A DNA stretch of 64,000 nt. Source: Candidatus Saccharimonadota bacterium. GTDB lineage: Bacteria; Patescibacteriota; Saccharimonadia; Saccharimonadales; Saccharimonadaceae. The stretch covers positions 17,870 to 81,869 of the forward strand of contig JAFRBS010000029.1 in assembly GCA_017404725.1 (NCBI GenBank). Reading direction: 5' to 3'. The notes below the pieces were generated by a model. That model was not told the DNA's origin, did no database searches, and was given only the letters and a program-made list of their open reading frames with translations. The position numbers were made by a program, and so were the translations under genes. Below, piece by piece: positions 1 to 8,561 of this stretch (positions within the stretch are counted from its first letter, which is position 1; each line of letters begins with the position of its first letter).

Positions 1-300
1 GTTTCCATGACGAGGACGCCGCTCGCGATTTTCGGCTACCTCGGGCTTTTTATCACGGTGCTTTCGCTGCTTCTCGGCCTATTTATTCTCATCCAACAAT
101 ACATTCTTGGCGATCCGTTGGGTCTAGATTGGAGCGGCGCAGTCGCAATGTGTGTCTTCATCTCGTTCTTAGTCGGCCTAGTTTTAATCTCCCAGGCGAT
201 TACTGCGCTCTATATTTCACAGATACATATCGAAGCAAAGAACCGCCCGCTCTTCGTTATAGACGACGATAAATCTGAAGGAGCGATCGAGAAAAAATGA
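1..300 (+). CDS. GT2 family glycosyltransferase, C-terminal end (partial)
   Basis: The frame is open to the left edge, so only about the last 99 residues are visible. They hold two membrane segments (around residues 11-34 and 47-70) followed by an I-x-x-E-x-KNRPLFVI tail. That tail is typical of the C-terminus of DPM1/GtrB-like polyprenyl-phosphate glycosyltransferases, in which two TM helices follow the catalytic GT-A domain. The ATG at 7 is therefore internal, not the start. The gene overlaps the next by 4 nt (ATGA), suggesting translational coupling with the polysaccharide deacetylase and a joint role in surface glycans. The catalytic domain lies outside the window, so substrate cannot be judged. 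Confidence 0.7.
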   Translation, partial: VSMTRTPLAIFGYLGLFITVLSLLLGLFILIQQYILGDPLGLDWSGAVAMCVFISFLVGLVLISQAITALYISQIHIEAKNRPLFVIDDDKSEGAIEKK

Positions 301-1073
301 CCGTACTTTTAAGTTTTGATATCGAGGAATTTGATTTTCCAAAAGAACGCGACGAAGAAATTAGCGTCGAGGACGGCGTAAAAGTTTCTAAAAAAGGCGC
401 CGAAAAAATTTTGAAAATTCTAGAAAAAACTAACGTAAAAGCTACTTTTTTTGTAACGGGAAACTTTGCGAGACTGGAGCCAGATTTAGTTAAAAAAATG
501 ATCGCCGACGGCCACGAAGTCGGCGCGCATGGTGTAAACCATTTTAACCCAACCAAAAAAGATATTGCCGAAGCGAAGAAAATTTTAGAAAAAATTACCG
601 GAAAAAAAGTTAACGGCTGGCGTCAGCCACGCATGCAGAAAATTGATTACTCCGAGCTCGCGCGCTGCGGATATTTGTATGATTCGAGTATGAACCCAGC
701 CTTCATTCCTGGCAGATACAATAATAGTAAAATTTCTAGAACGCCATACGAAATAAAAACTAAACACGGTAAAATCCTAGAAATCCCAGCGTCGGTCGCG
801 ACTTTCATGCGCGTCCCAACTTTTTGGCTCGCGCTACATTTATTCCCGCTAGGACTCTACAAGCGCTTCGCAAAAATGTCTTTGAAAAAGACCGGCTATT
901 TCGTAACTTATTTCCATCCTTGGGAATTCACCAGGGAATTATCCAGTTTCGACATCGTCCCCGGCTACATCAAACGCAACTCTGGCGAAAAACTTGAACG
1001 CCGCCTAGAAAGCGTAATCAAAACCCTAAAATCTTCCGGCCACGAATTTAGGACGTATAGCGAAGTGCTCTAA
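297..1073 (+). CDS. Polysaccharide deacetylase (NodB/CE4 family)
   Basis: A 258-aa metal-dependent deacetylase of the CE4 fold, expected to remove acetyl groups from cell-surface glycans or peptidoglycan. Visible motifs, in order: SFDIEEF near the start (catalytic and metal Asp motif), TFFVTGNFA, HEVGAHGVNH (the two His metal ligands), WRQPRM (the RxP-type motif), YDSSM, and YFHPWEF near the end. The arrangement resembles the PuuE-like branch rather than secreted chitin deacetylases. No signal peptide is evident, so it probably acts at the cytoplasmic face on lipid-linked sugar. The start overlaps the preceding glycosyltransferase by 4 nt, supporting a common glycan pathway. Confidence 0.85.
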   Translation: MTVLLSFDIEEFDFPKERDEEISVEDGVKVSKKGAEKILKILEKTNVKATFFVTGNFARLEPDLVKKMIADGHEVGAHGVNHFNPTKKDIAEAKKILEKITGKKVNGWRQPRMQKIDYSELARCGYLYDSSMNPAFIPGRYNNSKISRTPYEIKTKHGKILEIPASVATFMRVPTFWLALHLFPLGLYKRFAKMSLKKTGYFVTYFHPWEFTRELSSFDIVPGYIKRNSGEKLERRLESVIKTLKSSGHEFRTYSEVL

Positions 1074-1075
1074 GT

Positions 1076-1741
1076 CTAACGCGCGATTCGGTTTCCGTTT
1101 TCGTCATATGAGTTAGTTTCCTCACTATTATCCTCAGTATCGTAATGCTCTTGTTCGGGCTCAACAATTTCTATCTCTGGATCTCTTACTGCCTCGTTAT
1201 CAGCCAACCATTTTTTTACCATACCGGTAAAATCGGCGTTATTATTGGAAGCGTAAACTAAAACTCGATCGGAATCATCACGTTTAATCGCGGTTGACAG
1301 AAATGATACAGCCTCACTTTGCGGGTCCCGTTGCACTATTACCCAAACTTTATATTCTCGTTTGTCACTCGTACTTAGGTTAAAGGTGTAAACTTCTGGA
1401 TTTTCGGAAGGCATTTTAAAAGTACCGTCAACAATTGTAGCCGTAATTGAATCTGTATATTCATGTTGATTAGATACAGTTGCGAGCTCGGATTCTTTAG
1501 TGATGGCTTTTTCGAGCTGAGAGATGGCCAAATTTGAACCATATCTAGCTAAAGGATAATCAAGATGGAATCTATTCTCGAAGCTCACCAGATTTTTCCA
1601 ATCTTCAAAATAGCTTGGCAATTCGGTAGCTTTTTTAGAACCAACGCCAGCAACGATACATATTACGGAAGTAACTACGACTAACAATATGAAAGCTGCT
1701 GTCGCAATTATTATTTTTTTTAATTTATTCTTATCGTACAT
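1076..1741 (-). CDS. Single-pass membrane protein of unknown function
   Basis: A 221-aa protein I do not recognise. Residues about 9-31 form one strong TM helix after a lysine-rich start, so the rest probably faces outward. The body has mixed alpha/beta character with no recognisable catalytic motif, and the last 30 residues are very acidic (Glu/Asp rich, with EPEQEHYDTEDNSEE). A GGGAGAG ribosome site lies just before the ATG. It starts 11 nt after the stop of the large SGNH/M15 enzyme on the same strand, so the two are likely co-transcribed and may work together at the envelope. It converges with the deacetylase gene, with only 2 nt between stops. Confidence 0.6.
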   Translation of the reverse strand: MYDKNKLKKIIIATAAFILLVVVTSVICIVAGVGSKKATELPSYFEDWKNLVSFENRFHLDYPLARYGSNLAISQLEKAITKESELATVSNQHEYTDSITATIVDGTFKMPSENPEVYTFNLSTSDKREYKVWVIVQRDPQSEAVSFLSTAIKRDDSDRVLVYASNNNADFTGMVKKWLADNEAVRDPEIEIVEPEQEHYDTEDNSEETNSYDENGNRIAR

Positions 1742-1752
1742 ATTCTCTCCCG

Positions 1753-3516
1753 TTAGTCTGGCTCCTTGCTACCTTTCTCAAGGTATGTAAAATGCATTGC
1801 ATCGAAATAAGCGTCGCTGAAGTAACCACCCCAGTTAAAGCCATGTTTCTTCCAGATTTTTATCACCTCGTCAGTAACCGCGTATTCATTTACTCCAGGC
1901 TTATACCCGCTACGATTTTTGTAAGGGTTATCATCGGCATTGATGTCTATGGCAGCGCCATAAGCATGTATCGATATATTGCTACTGCCCCGCTTAGTTC
2001 TCCAGTTATAGCTACTGGTTCCGCTCTTTTTTATCTTGAAACCAATCGCTACCATCTCATCGAAGACTGCTTCAACCTCAGAAGCTAATTTTTTATGTAT
2101 ACGTAAGGTTATTGTATCTTTTTCACCCTTTTCATTTAGGATATTTAGTTTGACACTTACGAGATACTTTTCCATTTGAGACGAAGATGTCGGGACACCA
2201 TCTGGGAACAGGTATTTCCATCGCGGGTCGCCATCTTTTACGCCTGCTGCCTCGCCCGCCGGAACATCGACGCCGCAGCCAGCAGTTCGCTTACTACCGT
2301 TTAGCGCATCACTGAGCAACTTGACCCATAGTTCTACCCCTTCAGCATTTGGATGCGTCCCATCACTAAGATATTTATCTGGATCTCCCTTAACTTCCCC
2401 AGCCCAATCAATAACTTCTACATTAGAGTGATCTTTCTTCATCTTTTTAAGTACGTTGTTATTATTGGTGAAGTCTTTGCCCTTTTCATAGTTCGTAAGA
2501 AATATAACCGACGTATTGTCACCAGCCAACTCGATAACTTCCTCTGCCTGCTTCTTTGTTAAGCCGTTGCTATTGGTACCTAAAGCATAAATCAAAGTTC
2601 TTCTCAACTTTCCTTTATCGACCAATTTTTTCAAAATATCTATTCCGGCTGGGTTATTTTCTGGGCTTGGGGCATAGAATTGCTTGCTCACTTTCGTATG
2701 CGCATCGGTTTTGGGGTATGCCTCTAGGAATTTGCTTTTTGCACCATCAGCAATCGAGTCCCCGATTAGTGTAATATTACTACCATCGTCTTCCTTACCG
2801 TTAGTCGTGGCCTTGCATTTCTGTTTCATTTCTTTAACCCAATCACCCTCGTACTCATCGCCCCAACATTCGCCAAAGGATGAACTCGGTGAATATACGG
2901 CGCAAACGCCGTATCCATTTTGTTTAGTATAATCGACATCATCGCGGCATTTTCTCTGCTCTTTATTCCAGACGCAGACAATCTTTCCTGCGCCAGTATC
3001 CGTAGCCCCGCCAGTAGCGTTACCAATGGCAAACCGTATATTGTTACTACCTCCTAAAGCCTCATCGATTATTTTCTGATCCTTAGCAGTAATCTTATAA
3101 CCCTTATTTGTACAAGTAGCATCTGATGGTCTGTAGTCCTCGCATTGGTGATAAAGCCAATCATGAAGCGTCCCATCGGAACCATGTTTGGAAATGATTT
3201 GGTTCATATATCCCTCAACAGCAGATATACCCTCATTTTCCTCCATCGTGACTTTGTAAAAATCATTTTTGTCTTGTTCAGAGGCTGCATTCCACATAGC
3301 GGTGCGAAGTTCAGCTAATATTTCACATCCTTGGACGTCCACACAAAGACTCGATTGCCCACCTTCCCTATAATCCGGGTCATAATATAAAATATTATTC
3401 TCAGCAAACTCGGACATATATTTCGCATCTAAGCCAAATACTGCGCTAGTTGTTATTTCACCGACAAAAAGCAACGCTAACAACATACATATTAGTCTGA
3501 GAAACCTCTTGACCAT
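1753..3516 (-). CDS. Secreted SGNH-hydrolase / M15 (VanY-like) peptidase fusion
   Basis: A two-domain secreted cell-wall enzyme of about 587 aa. An N-terminal hydrophobic segment acts as a signal or anchor. The middle holds an SGNH esterase-like fold: GDSIADG near residue 255 (nucleophile block) and DGTHPNAEG near residue 380 (Asp/His block). The C-terminus is an M15 peptidase: SIHAYGAAIDIN supplies the first His and Asp zinc ligands and DAMHFTY the last His, as in VanY/CwlK endopeptidases. This suggests coupled deacylation and peptide cleavage of peptidoglycan. An 11-residue upstream extension (start 3549) was rejected because a TATAAT -10 box lies inside it; ATG at 3516 follows the box by 9 nt. 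Confidence 0.75.
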   Translation of the reverse strand: MVKRFLRLICMLLALLFVGEITTSAVFGLDAKYMSEFAENNILYYDPDYREGGQSSLCVDVQGCEILAELRTAMWNAASEQDKNDFYKVTMEENEGISAVEGYMNQIISKHGSDGTLHDWLYHQCEDYRPSDATCTNKGYKITAKDQKIIDEALGGSNNIRFAIGNATGGATDTGAGKIVCVWNKEQRKCRDDVDYTKQNGYGVCAVYSPSSSFGECWGDEYEGDWVKEMKQKCKATTNGKEDDGSNITLIGDSIADGAKSKFLEAYPKTDAHTKVSKQFYAPSPENNPAGIDILKKLVDKGKLRRTLIYALGTNSNGLTKKQAEEVIELAGDNTSVIFLTNYEKGKDFTNNNNVLKKMKKDHSNVEVIDWAGEVKGDPDKYLSDGTHPNAEGVELWVKLLSDALNGSKRTAGCGVDVPAGEAAGVKDGDPRWKYLFPDGVPTSSSQMEKYLVSVKLNILNEKGEKDTITLRIHKKLASEVEAVFDEMVAIGFKIKKSGTSSYNWRTKRGSSNISIHAYGAAIDINADDNPYKNRSGYKPGVNEYAVTDEVIKIWKKHGFNWGGYFSDAYFDAMHFTYLEKGSKEPD

Positions 3517-3525
3517 ATACCATAT

Positions 3526-3531
3526 ATTATA
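3526..3531 (-). promoter_or_regulatory. -10 box of the SGNH/M15 gene
   Basis: On the minus strand TGTGGTATAAT ends 9 nt before the ATG at 3516. The extended TG-n motif is present. Transcription should start at or very near the start codon. Confidence 0.6.
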
Positions 3532-3576
3532 CCACAACCACTTTCCCAATGAAATAAATATGCTAGAATATTAAAG

Positions 3577-4317
3577 ATGGAAAAGAAGCAGAACCTCCGA
3601 CTTAAACGTACATTGGCGGCCCTTTTGGTGCTCGCCGGAGTCGGAATCTGGCTGATCGTTAATCCGGCAAGCTACGAATCGGCGCCAGTCTCCGAAACGC
3701 CAATCAACGGGGAATCGCAGACGTCCGAAACCGGAGCTCAGCCAGCCTCTACCGAAAACTCCGCCCTCACGATTTTAGCAAAACTCGAAATTAAAGGCCG
3801 TGCGCCAAAAACCGGCTATGCTCGCACAGAGTTCTACGACAACTGGCCGAATATTAACGGCTGTTCTTTAAGGCAAATTATCATCAAACGCGAGGCCGGC
3901 GATTCCGCCGAACTAAACGGCTGCGACGTCATTAAAGGAAAATTTACGGAGCCGTATACTGGCAAGATTTTTGAAGCTCTAACAAAATCCGATTTTAGTA
4001 AACACATCCAAATCGACCATGTCGTTGCGCTTTCTGACGCCTGGCAAAAGGGCGCACAAAATAAAACCAAAGAAGAACGTTTCCAGTTCGCGACCGACCC
4101 TCTAAATTTGCTCGCGGTCGATTCTAGTGCGAACCAGCAAAAATCAGACGGCGACGCCGCGACTTGGCTCCCGCCGAATAAATCTTTCCGTTGCCAATAT
4201 GTCGCCCGCCAAACTTCCGTGAAATATAAATACGGACTTTGGGTCACGCAAGCTGAACACGATGCGATAGCTAAGGTACTCGAAACTTGTCCGAACGAGC
4301 CAGCTGTCGGAATCTAG
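3577..4317 (+). CDS. Membrane-anchored HNH nuclease (DUF1524-like)
   Basis: A 246-aa protein with an N-terminal TM anchor (residues about 11-29), a Ser/Thr/Glu-rich linker and a C-terminal nuclease domain. The segment QIDHVVALSDAWQKGA near residue 145 carries the DH catalytic pair, and DPLNLLAVDSSANQQKSD followed by W-x-PP-x-x-x-x-R-C is the usual pattern of secreted HNH proteins. Cys residues at NGCSL, NGCDV, FRCQY and ETCP could form disulfides outside the cell. A likely role is degrading extracellular DNA to feed a nucleotide auxotroph, which would suit a host-dependent CPR organism (inference). A TGCTAGAAT -10-like element sits just upstream of the ATG, diverging from the previous gene. 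Confidence 0.8.
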   Translation: MEKKQNLRLKRTLAALLVLAGVGIWLIVNPASYESAPVSETPINGESQTSETGAQPASTENSALTILAKLEIKGRAPKTGYARTEFYDNWPNINGCSLRQIIIKREAGDSAELNGCDVIKGKFTEPYTGKIFEALTKSDFSKHIQIDHVVALSDAWQKGAQNKTKEERFQFATDPLNLLAVDSSANQQKSDGDAATWLPPNKSFRCQYVARQTSVKYKYGLWVTQAEHDAIAKVLETCPNEPAVGI

Positions 4318-4457
4318 CTGCGAAAACTACTCCACAAACTTGCCAATCTAAACATAACCGTTTGACCCTTTAAAAAATCTTTGTTAGAATAAACTTACTC
4401 TATTTATCGCAAATCTTCCCAAAATCGTTTATAATATATAGTATATAAGGAGGTCCT

Positions 4458-5462
4458 ATGGCTAAAAAATCAGATGACACTAACGAAAACGGCAAGAACC
4501 AAGCTCTAGACCTTGCGATTGCCCAGATTACTAAACAATTCGGCGACGGTTCGATTATGAAGCTTGGCGAGGCCAAGAAAATTGATGTTGAACTTTTGCC
4601 TTCAGGCTCTTTGAGCCTTGATCTTGCGCTCGGCGGCGGTTATCCAAAGGGTCGCATTATTGAGATCTACGGTCCAGAAAGTTCGGGTAAAACGACGCTC
4701 GCGCTTCATGCGATCGCCGAAATTCAGAAGCAGGGTGGCCAGGCCGCGTTTATCGATGCTGAGCACGCGCTCGACCCAGCTTACGCCAAGAAAATCGGCG
4801 TAAAGACCGAAGACCTATTAATCTCCCAGCCAGACAACGGAGAACAAGCTCTTGAAATTTGTGAGACTCTCGTTCGCTCCGGCGCGGTTGATTTGATCGT
4901 GGTCGACTCGGTTGCCGCCCTCGTTCCGCAAGCTGAAATCGACGGCGACATGGGCGATGCCCAGATGGGTCTTCAGGCTCGCTTGATGTCCCAGGCCATG
5001 CGTAAACTTACCGGCATCATCAGCAAGTCCAAAGCGACCGTAATTTTCATCAACCAAATTCGTATGAAGATCGGCGTAATGTTTGGTAACCCTGAAACCA
5101 CGACCGGCGGCAACGCCCTTAAGTTCTACGCTTCGGTTCGCATGGATATTCGCCGCATCGGCCAGATTAAAGATGGCGATAATGTGAGTGGCAATCGCAC
5201 AAGAGTTAAAATCGTGAAGAATAAGATTGCTGCGCCGTTCCGCGTCGCCGAGTTTGACATTATGTATAACGAAGGCATTTCTAAGACCGGCGATATTCTC
5301 GACCTCGCTGTCGCGAACGGCGTAATCGAAAAATCTGGCGCGTTCTTGAAATACGGTGGCGAAACTCTTGGCCAAGGTCGTGAGAACGTAAAGAAACTTC
5401 TCGCCGAAGATCCAAAGCTCATGGCAAAACTCGAGAAAGAAGTCCGCGAAAAAGCGAACTAG
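4458..5462 (+). CDS. recA: Recombinase RecA
   Basis: 334-aa RecA, the ATP-dependent strand-exchange protein of homologous recombination and DNA-damage signalling. Visible landmarks: Walker [10 protein letters not shown] near residue 70, the catalytic Glu region [10 protein letters not shown], Walker [13 protein letters not shown], loop L1 around [39 protein letters not shown] in L2, and a shortened acidic C-terminus. The start is fixed by an AAGGAGGT ribosome site 5 nt before the ATG, with a TATAAT box about 20 nt further up; this gene has a true leader, unlike most neighbours. It is followed on the same strand by a dinD-like gene and recX. Confidence 0.98.
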   Translation: MAKKSDDTNENGKNQALDLAIAQITKQFGDGSIMKLGEAKKIDVELLPSGSLSLDLALGGGYPKGRIIEIYGPESSGKTTLALHAIAEIQKQGGQAAFIDAEHALDPAYAKKIGVKTEDLLISQPDNGEQALEICETLVRSGAVDLIVVDSVAALVPQAEIDGDMGDAQMGLQARLMSQAMRKLTGIISKSKATVIFINQIRMKIGVMFGNPETTTGGNALKFYASVRMDIRRIGQIKDGDNVSGNRTRVKIVKNKIAAPFRVAEFDIMYNEGISKTGDILDLAVANGVIEKSGAFLKYGGETLGQGRENVKKLLAEDPKLMAKLEKEVREKAN

Positions 5463-5484
5463 AAATTCTAAGGAGCATCACATC

Positions 5485-6342
5485 ATGACAGACAAAGACG
5501 CTGTAAAACTTTTTGAGGACAAAAACATCCGCGTCACTTGGGATAAAGATCGCGAGGAATGGCTGTTTTCGGTAGTGGATATAATTAGCGTACTAGTTGA
5601 CGGGAATTATCAACAAGCTAGAAACTATTGGAAGTGGCTAAAAACAAAATTAAAAGAGGAAGGAAGCCAACTGGTTAGTAATACTAACCAGTTGAAACTG
5701 CGCGCAGAAGACGGCAAAATGAGGCTAACTGACGTAATGACAAGTAGGCAAATTCTACGTTTAATCCAATCAGTTCCGTCGAAGAACGCAGAGAAGATTA
5801 AACTTTGGCTCGCTGAAGTCGGTAACGATCGAATCGAGGAAGAATATGACCCTGAAAAAGCGATAAACCGCGCGCTTGAAACTTACCGCCGGAAAGGTTA
5901 TTCCGAAAGTTGGATTAACCAACGCTTAAAATCTATTGACGTTCGCAAGGAATTTACGGACGAACTAAAAAATACTGGCGTCACTCGTCAGCGAGATTTT
6001 GCGATTTTGACTAACGTCCTGACTCAAGTTTGGAGCGGCTATTCGGTCAAGGAATATAAAGAATTGAAGGGCCTAACGAAGGAAAATCTCCGCGATAATA
6101 TGACCAATATGGAACTTGTCCTGAATATGCTCGCGGAAACTTCCTCGACCGAGATTTCTAGACAGTCCGCAAGACGTGGTTTTGAGGGCGCGGAGAAATC
6201 CGTTAAGCAAGGTGGCGTAGTCGCTAAGACCGCTCGCGAGCAAATCGAGGGTATCACCGGTAAGAAAATCATCTCGAGTAAAAGACACGTGAATCGCGCG
6301 CTTTCGTCGGGTGATATAATGGAAGAAGATGGAAATTCATAA
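5485..6342 (+). CDS. dinD: DinD-like protein (Bro-N family)
   Basis: A 285-aa homologue of DNA-damage-inducible protein D. The N-terminal Bro-N-like domain (residues about 8-115) is recognised from FSVVDIISVLVD, ARNYWKWLKTKLKEEGSQL and TDVMTSRQILRLIQSVPS. The C-terminal part keeps the DinD signature KLWLAEVGNDRIEEEYDPEKAINRA, WINQRLKSIDVRKEFTDEL and DNMTNMELVLNMLAE. In E. coli, DinD is SOS-induced and inhibits RecA filaments. Here it sits between recA and recX, 22 nt after recA with its own AAGGAG site, so co-expression with RecA is likely. A 12-bp perfect inverted repeat lies inside the gene at 5668-5694. The placement is strong circumstantial support for a RecA-modulating role. Confidence 0.8.
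   Translation: MTDKDAVKLFEDKNIRVTWDKDREEWLFSVVDIISVLVDGNYQQARNYWKWLKTKLKEEGSQLVSNTNQLKLRAEDGKMRLTDVMTSRQILRLIQSVPSKNAEKIKLWLAEVGNDRIEEEYDPEKAINRALETYRRKGYSESWINQRLKSIDVRKEFTDELKNTGVTRQRDFAILTNVLTQVWSGYSVKEYKELKGLTKENLRDNMTNMELVLNMLAETSSTEISRQSARRGFEGAEKSVKQGGVVAKTAREQIEGITGKKIISSKRHVNRALSSGDIMEEDGNS
5668..5694. repeat. Perfect 12-bp inverted repeat inside dinD
   Basis: CAACTGGTTAGT and its exact complement are separated by AAT. In RNA this is a stable hairpin within the coding region, in the Bro-N domain (residues SQLVSNTNQLKL). No U-run follows, so it is not a terminator. Confidence 0.7.
6315..6320 (+). promoter_or_regulatory. -10 box of recX inside the end of dinD
   Basis: GTGATATAAT ends 8 nt before the recX ATG at 6329. 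It lies within dinD codons, giving recX its own leaderless transcript besides read-through from recA-dinD. Confidence 0.55.
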
Positions 6343-7087
6343 GTTAGACGAGGACGAACGAGTACCCGCCGCGGAGCATAATCGCAGTGCATTAAAAATC
6401 ACTGCGATTAAACCTGCCGTAAAAAATGAGAATCGCGTAAACATTTTCGTAAACGAAGAATACGTATTTTCGCTTGATCTCGCCCAAGTTATTGATTATA
6501 AAATCAAAGTCGGAAAAAACCTGAGCCCCGAGGAACTGGACGAGCTGAAACATGCTTCTGAATTCGGTAAATTGTATCAAAGAACTTTAGAATGGGTTTT
6601 GACTCGTCCGCATTCCGAGAAAGAAACTCGCGATTATCTTCGCCATAAACGCCAGAAGCGCGAAACTGAAAATCGCCAGGCGATTAGGAATCGTGAGCGC
6701 TCAAAAGAAGAGCGCGAAAAATATAAGTTAAAGACAAAAGAACTCCCGCTTTTTTCCGACGATGACATTGAAAAAATCATCACGCGCTTGATCGAAAAAG
6801 GTTACTTAAACGACTATGAGTTCGCGAAATATTTTCTAGAAAATCGCAACGCGAGAAAAGGCACGAGCACGAAGAGATTGAAGCTCGAACTTGTCAAAAA
6901 GGGAATTAGTCAGGCCACGATCGACGAGCTATTAAACGAGAATTTAAGAACCGATGAAGAAGAAATTCAAAAAATCATCGCGAAAAAACGCCAAAAATAC
7001 GATGACGAAAAACTTGTACAATATCTCGCAAGGCAAGGTTTTAGTTATGATTTAATCAGAAGTGCGTTAAATCAGCAAGAAAGTTAG
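6329..7087 (+). CDS. recX: Regulatory protein RecX
   Basis: 252-aa RecX, the three-helix-repeat protein that binds RecA filaments and blocks their extension. Diagnostic features: an N-terminal beta region with VNIFVNEEYVFSLDLAQVIDYKIKVG, then helical repeats with LEWVLTRPHSEKETRDYLRHK, DDDIEKIITRLIEKGYLNDYEFAKYFLENR, GTSTKRLKLELVKKGIS, and a final YDDEKLVQYLARQGFSYDLIRSAL. A charged insertion near residues 108-135 is longer than usual. It overlaps dinD by 14 nt and completes a recA-dinD-recX unit. The stop codon lies inside a 14-bp hairpin shared with the convergent PRC-barrel gene. Confidence 0.93.
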   Translation: MEIHKLDEDERVPAAEHNRSALKITAIKPAVKNENRVNIFVNEEYVFSLDLAQVIDYKIKVGKNLSPEELDELKHASEFGKLYQRTLEWVLTRPHSEKETRDYLRHKRQKRETENRQAIRNRERSKEEREKYKLKTKELPLFSDDDIEKIITRLIEKGYLNDYEFAKYFLENRNARKGTSTKRLKLELVKKGISQATIDELLNENLRTDEEEIQKIIAKKRQKYDDEKLVQYLARQGFSYDLIRSALNQQES

Positions 7088-7109
7088 GACATGTGCCTAA
7101 CTTTCTTGC
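7075..7109. terminator. Bidirectional hairpin at the recX / PRC-barrel junction
   Basis: GCAAGAAAGTTAGG and its exact complement flank a 7-nt loop (ACATGTG). The left arm contains the recX stop codon. The genes converge here, so it may end both transcripts, although a clean U-run is missing. Confidence 0.5.
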
Positions 7110-7114
7110 TATGA

Positions 7115-7708
7115 TTATTCTTTGACAGTTGGGGAACTTTCTTCTAAAGAAAGTGCCCCACTACGGAATGGATTTACGAAACTCGGAGTAAAATCCTCCG
7201 CAGCGTGTTCCTTAATTTTCGCTTCCTCGTCGCGGACGACAACTTTGTCATCGTCGACCGAAACTACTTCGCTCCGCCCAATCAGAAGCTCCGGGTCGAC
7301 AAATGCCTTAAGAATTGGTCGCTGAACCGTCATCTGCTGAATCATAAAATCGTCAGAATTTACCGTGTAATCAATAACTTTTCCGAGCTTCGTGCCTTTT
7401 TTCGTGACGACTTTTTTGCCAATCAAAGAAAAATTAATTTTCCGAATCTCGTCCAGGCGAATCACGTCACCCGGATTTACAAAAACGTCAATTGAATCTA
7501 CGATCATCCCGATATCAGAAAACTCGCGGATGTCGCGCGTTTCCAAAATCGTCCCCGCATCGCGGCCAACCAATGGTCCGCTAAGTTCAAAAGCAGCAAT
7601 CTTCAAATCGTTCGGATCAATAATCGGCGAAACCACGCGTGCGATTTCATCGCCAACATGAAGGCTCATCACCGGGCAATTTGTCAACCTCGAACTAGTA
7701 ACTAACAT
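7115..7708 (-). CDS. PRC-barrel domain protein
   Basis: A 197-aa protein with two PRC-barrel-like beta domains: residues about 5-85 (SRLTNCPVMSLHVGDEIARVVSPIIDP) and about 90-165 (LIGKKVVTKKGTKLGKVIDYTVN), followed by an acidic tail. PRC barrels occur in RimM, photosystem H subunits and many small proteins of unknown partner, often linked to RNA processing or membrane adaptation. There is no RimM N-terminal domain, so rimM is not claimed. A start six codons upstream was rejected because those codons (MCYNYN) are a translated TGTGCTATAAT promoter; the ATG at 7708 lies 6 nt after the -10 box. It follows tilS by 7 nt. Confidence 0.7.
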   Translation of the reverse strand: MLVTSSRLTNCPVMSLHVGDEIARVVSPIIDPNDLKIAAFELSGPLVGRDAGTILETRDIREFSDIGMIVDSIDVFVNPGDVIRLDEIRKINFSLIGKKVVTKKGTKLGKVIDYTVNSDDFMIQQMTVQRPILKAFVDPELLIGRSEVVSVDDDKVVVRDEEAKIKEHAAEDFTPSFVNPFRSGALSLEESSPTVKE

Positions 7709-7714
7709 ATTATA

Positions 7715-7720
7715 ATTATA
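7715..7720 (-). promoter_or_regulatory. -10 box of the PRC-barrel gene
   Basis: TGTGCTATAAT on the minus strand ends 6 nt before ATG 7708 and overlaps the tilS stop codon. A leaderless transcript is expected. Confidence 0.6.
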
Positions 7721-8561
7721 GCACAAAACTGCTTTTGGTAAATCGAACTAGCCGGTCGCCAGGTAGATTAAATTTTTTTCCAGAACCATAAGTCCGAATC
7801 GCCGAAAGAAAGTCTAAAATTTGCGGACGCGTCGCTGAAACCCCAGCGCGGAGCAGTCCGGCGCGTAAGATTTCCAGCGCGACCGAGTCGTCCAAATCGG
7901 AAAACCAGGCCCGCTCATACCGTCCGTCTTCTGGTAAAATTTCGGCTAAAATGCCATCAATCTCGCCCCTTAAATTATTCATCTCATGATATATTTTTAA
8001 CAATTTATCTCGCGTCCCTGAAGATAGATTATTCGCCTCATGGCGTAGCCGATTACGCAAATATCGCTCGTCCGTATTCGTCGGATCTTGTCGAAAAACG
8101 ATCTCATGCGATGCGGCATAGCGCAAAATATCTTGTTTGCTCATAGCCAAATCTCCAGAGATAAATGGTCGCTGAATTTCTAAATTCCCAAACGGCGCCA
8201 GTCCGCGCCAGCCCGTTCCACGAACGAGATTAATCGCCATACTTTCGATCAGATCATTAGTATGGTGTGCCGTATAAATCTCGCCACCGTACTTAGCGGC
8301 AACCGCAGAAAAAAACTCATAGCGTGAATATCGAGCCTCTTCTTCCGAAGCGTTAGGTCCGAGCTCTGCTTGACCTAAAACGAACGGCAAATCGTATTGA
8401 GCGGCGGCGCGCCGGACGAACTCTGCGTCATCCGAAGAAGATGGCCGAGTGCCGTGGTCAAAATGCGCGACGACGATGTCCGCGCCGCCGAATTCCCGAA
8501 AAATTTGATCGAGCAGCACCATCGAGTCCACCCCGCCAGAAATTGCCAAAATCCGCTTCAT
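7716..8561 (-). CDS. tilS: tRNA(Ile)-lysidine synthase TilS
   Basis: 281-aa enzyme that converts C34 of the AUA-reading tRNA-Ile to lysidine using ATP and lysine. The PP-loop SGGVDSMVLLDQI is at residues 8-20, followed by VVAHFDHGTRPSSSDDAEFV (the HFDHG motif), ARYSRYEFF and TAHHTNDLIESMAINLVRGTGWRGLAPF. It is short compared with E. coli TilS (about 430 aa), keeping the N-terminal catalytic domain and a small helical segment but not the full C-terminal tRNA-binding domains, as in other reduced genomes. It is divergent from lepA with only 20 bp between the two ATGs. Confidence 0.9.
   Translation of the reverse strand: MKRILAISGGVDSMVLLDQIFREFGGADIVVAHFDHGTRPSSSDDAEFVRRAAAQYDLPFVLGQAELGPNASEEEARYSRYEFFSAVAAKYGGEIYTAHHTNDLIESMAINLVRGTGWRGLAPFGNLEIQRPFISGDLAMSKQDILRYAASHEIVFRQDPTNTDERYLRNRLRHEANNLSSGTRDKLLKIYHEMNNLRGEIDGILAEILPEDGRYERAWFSDLDDSVALEILRAGLLRAGVSATRPQILDFLSAIRTYGSGKKFNLPGDRLVRFTKSSFVL

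Noticed and set aside
4818..5375. Long antisense reading frame opposite recA
   Set aside because: It has no promoter or ribosome site, its residues mirror recA codon bias, and no family features appear. It is a shadow of recA.
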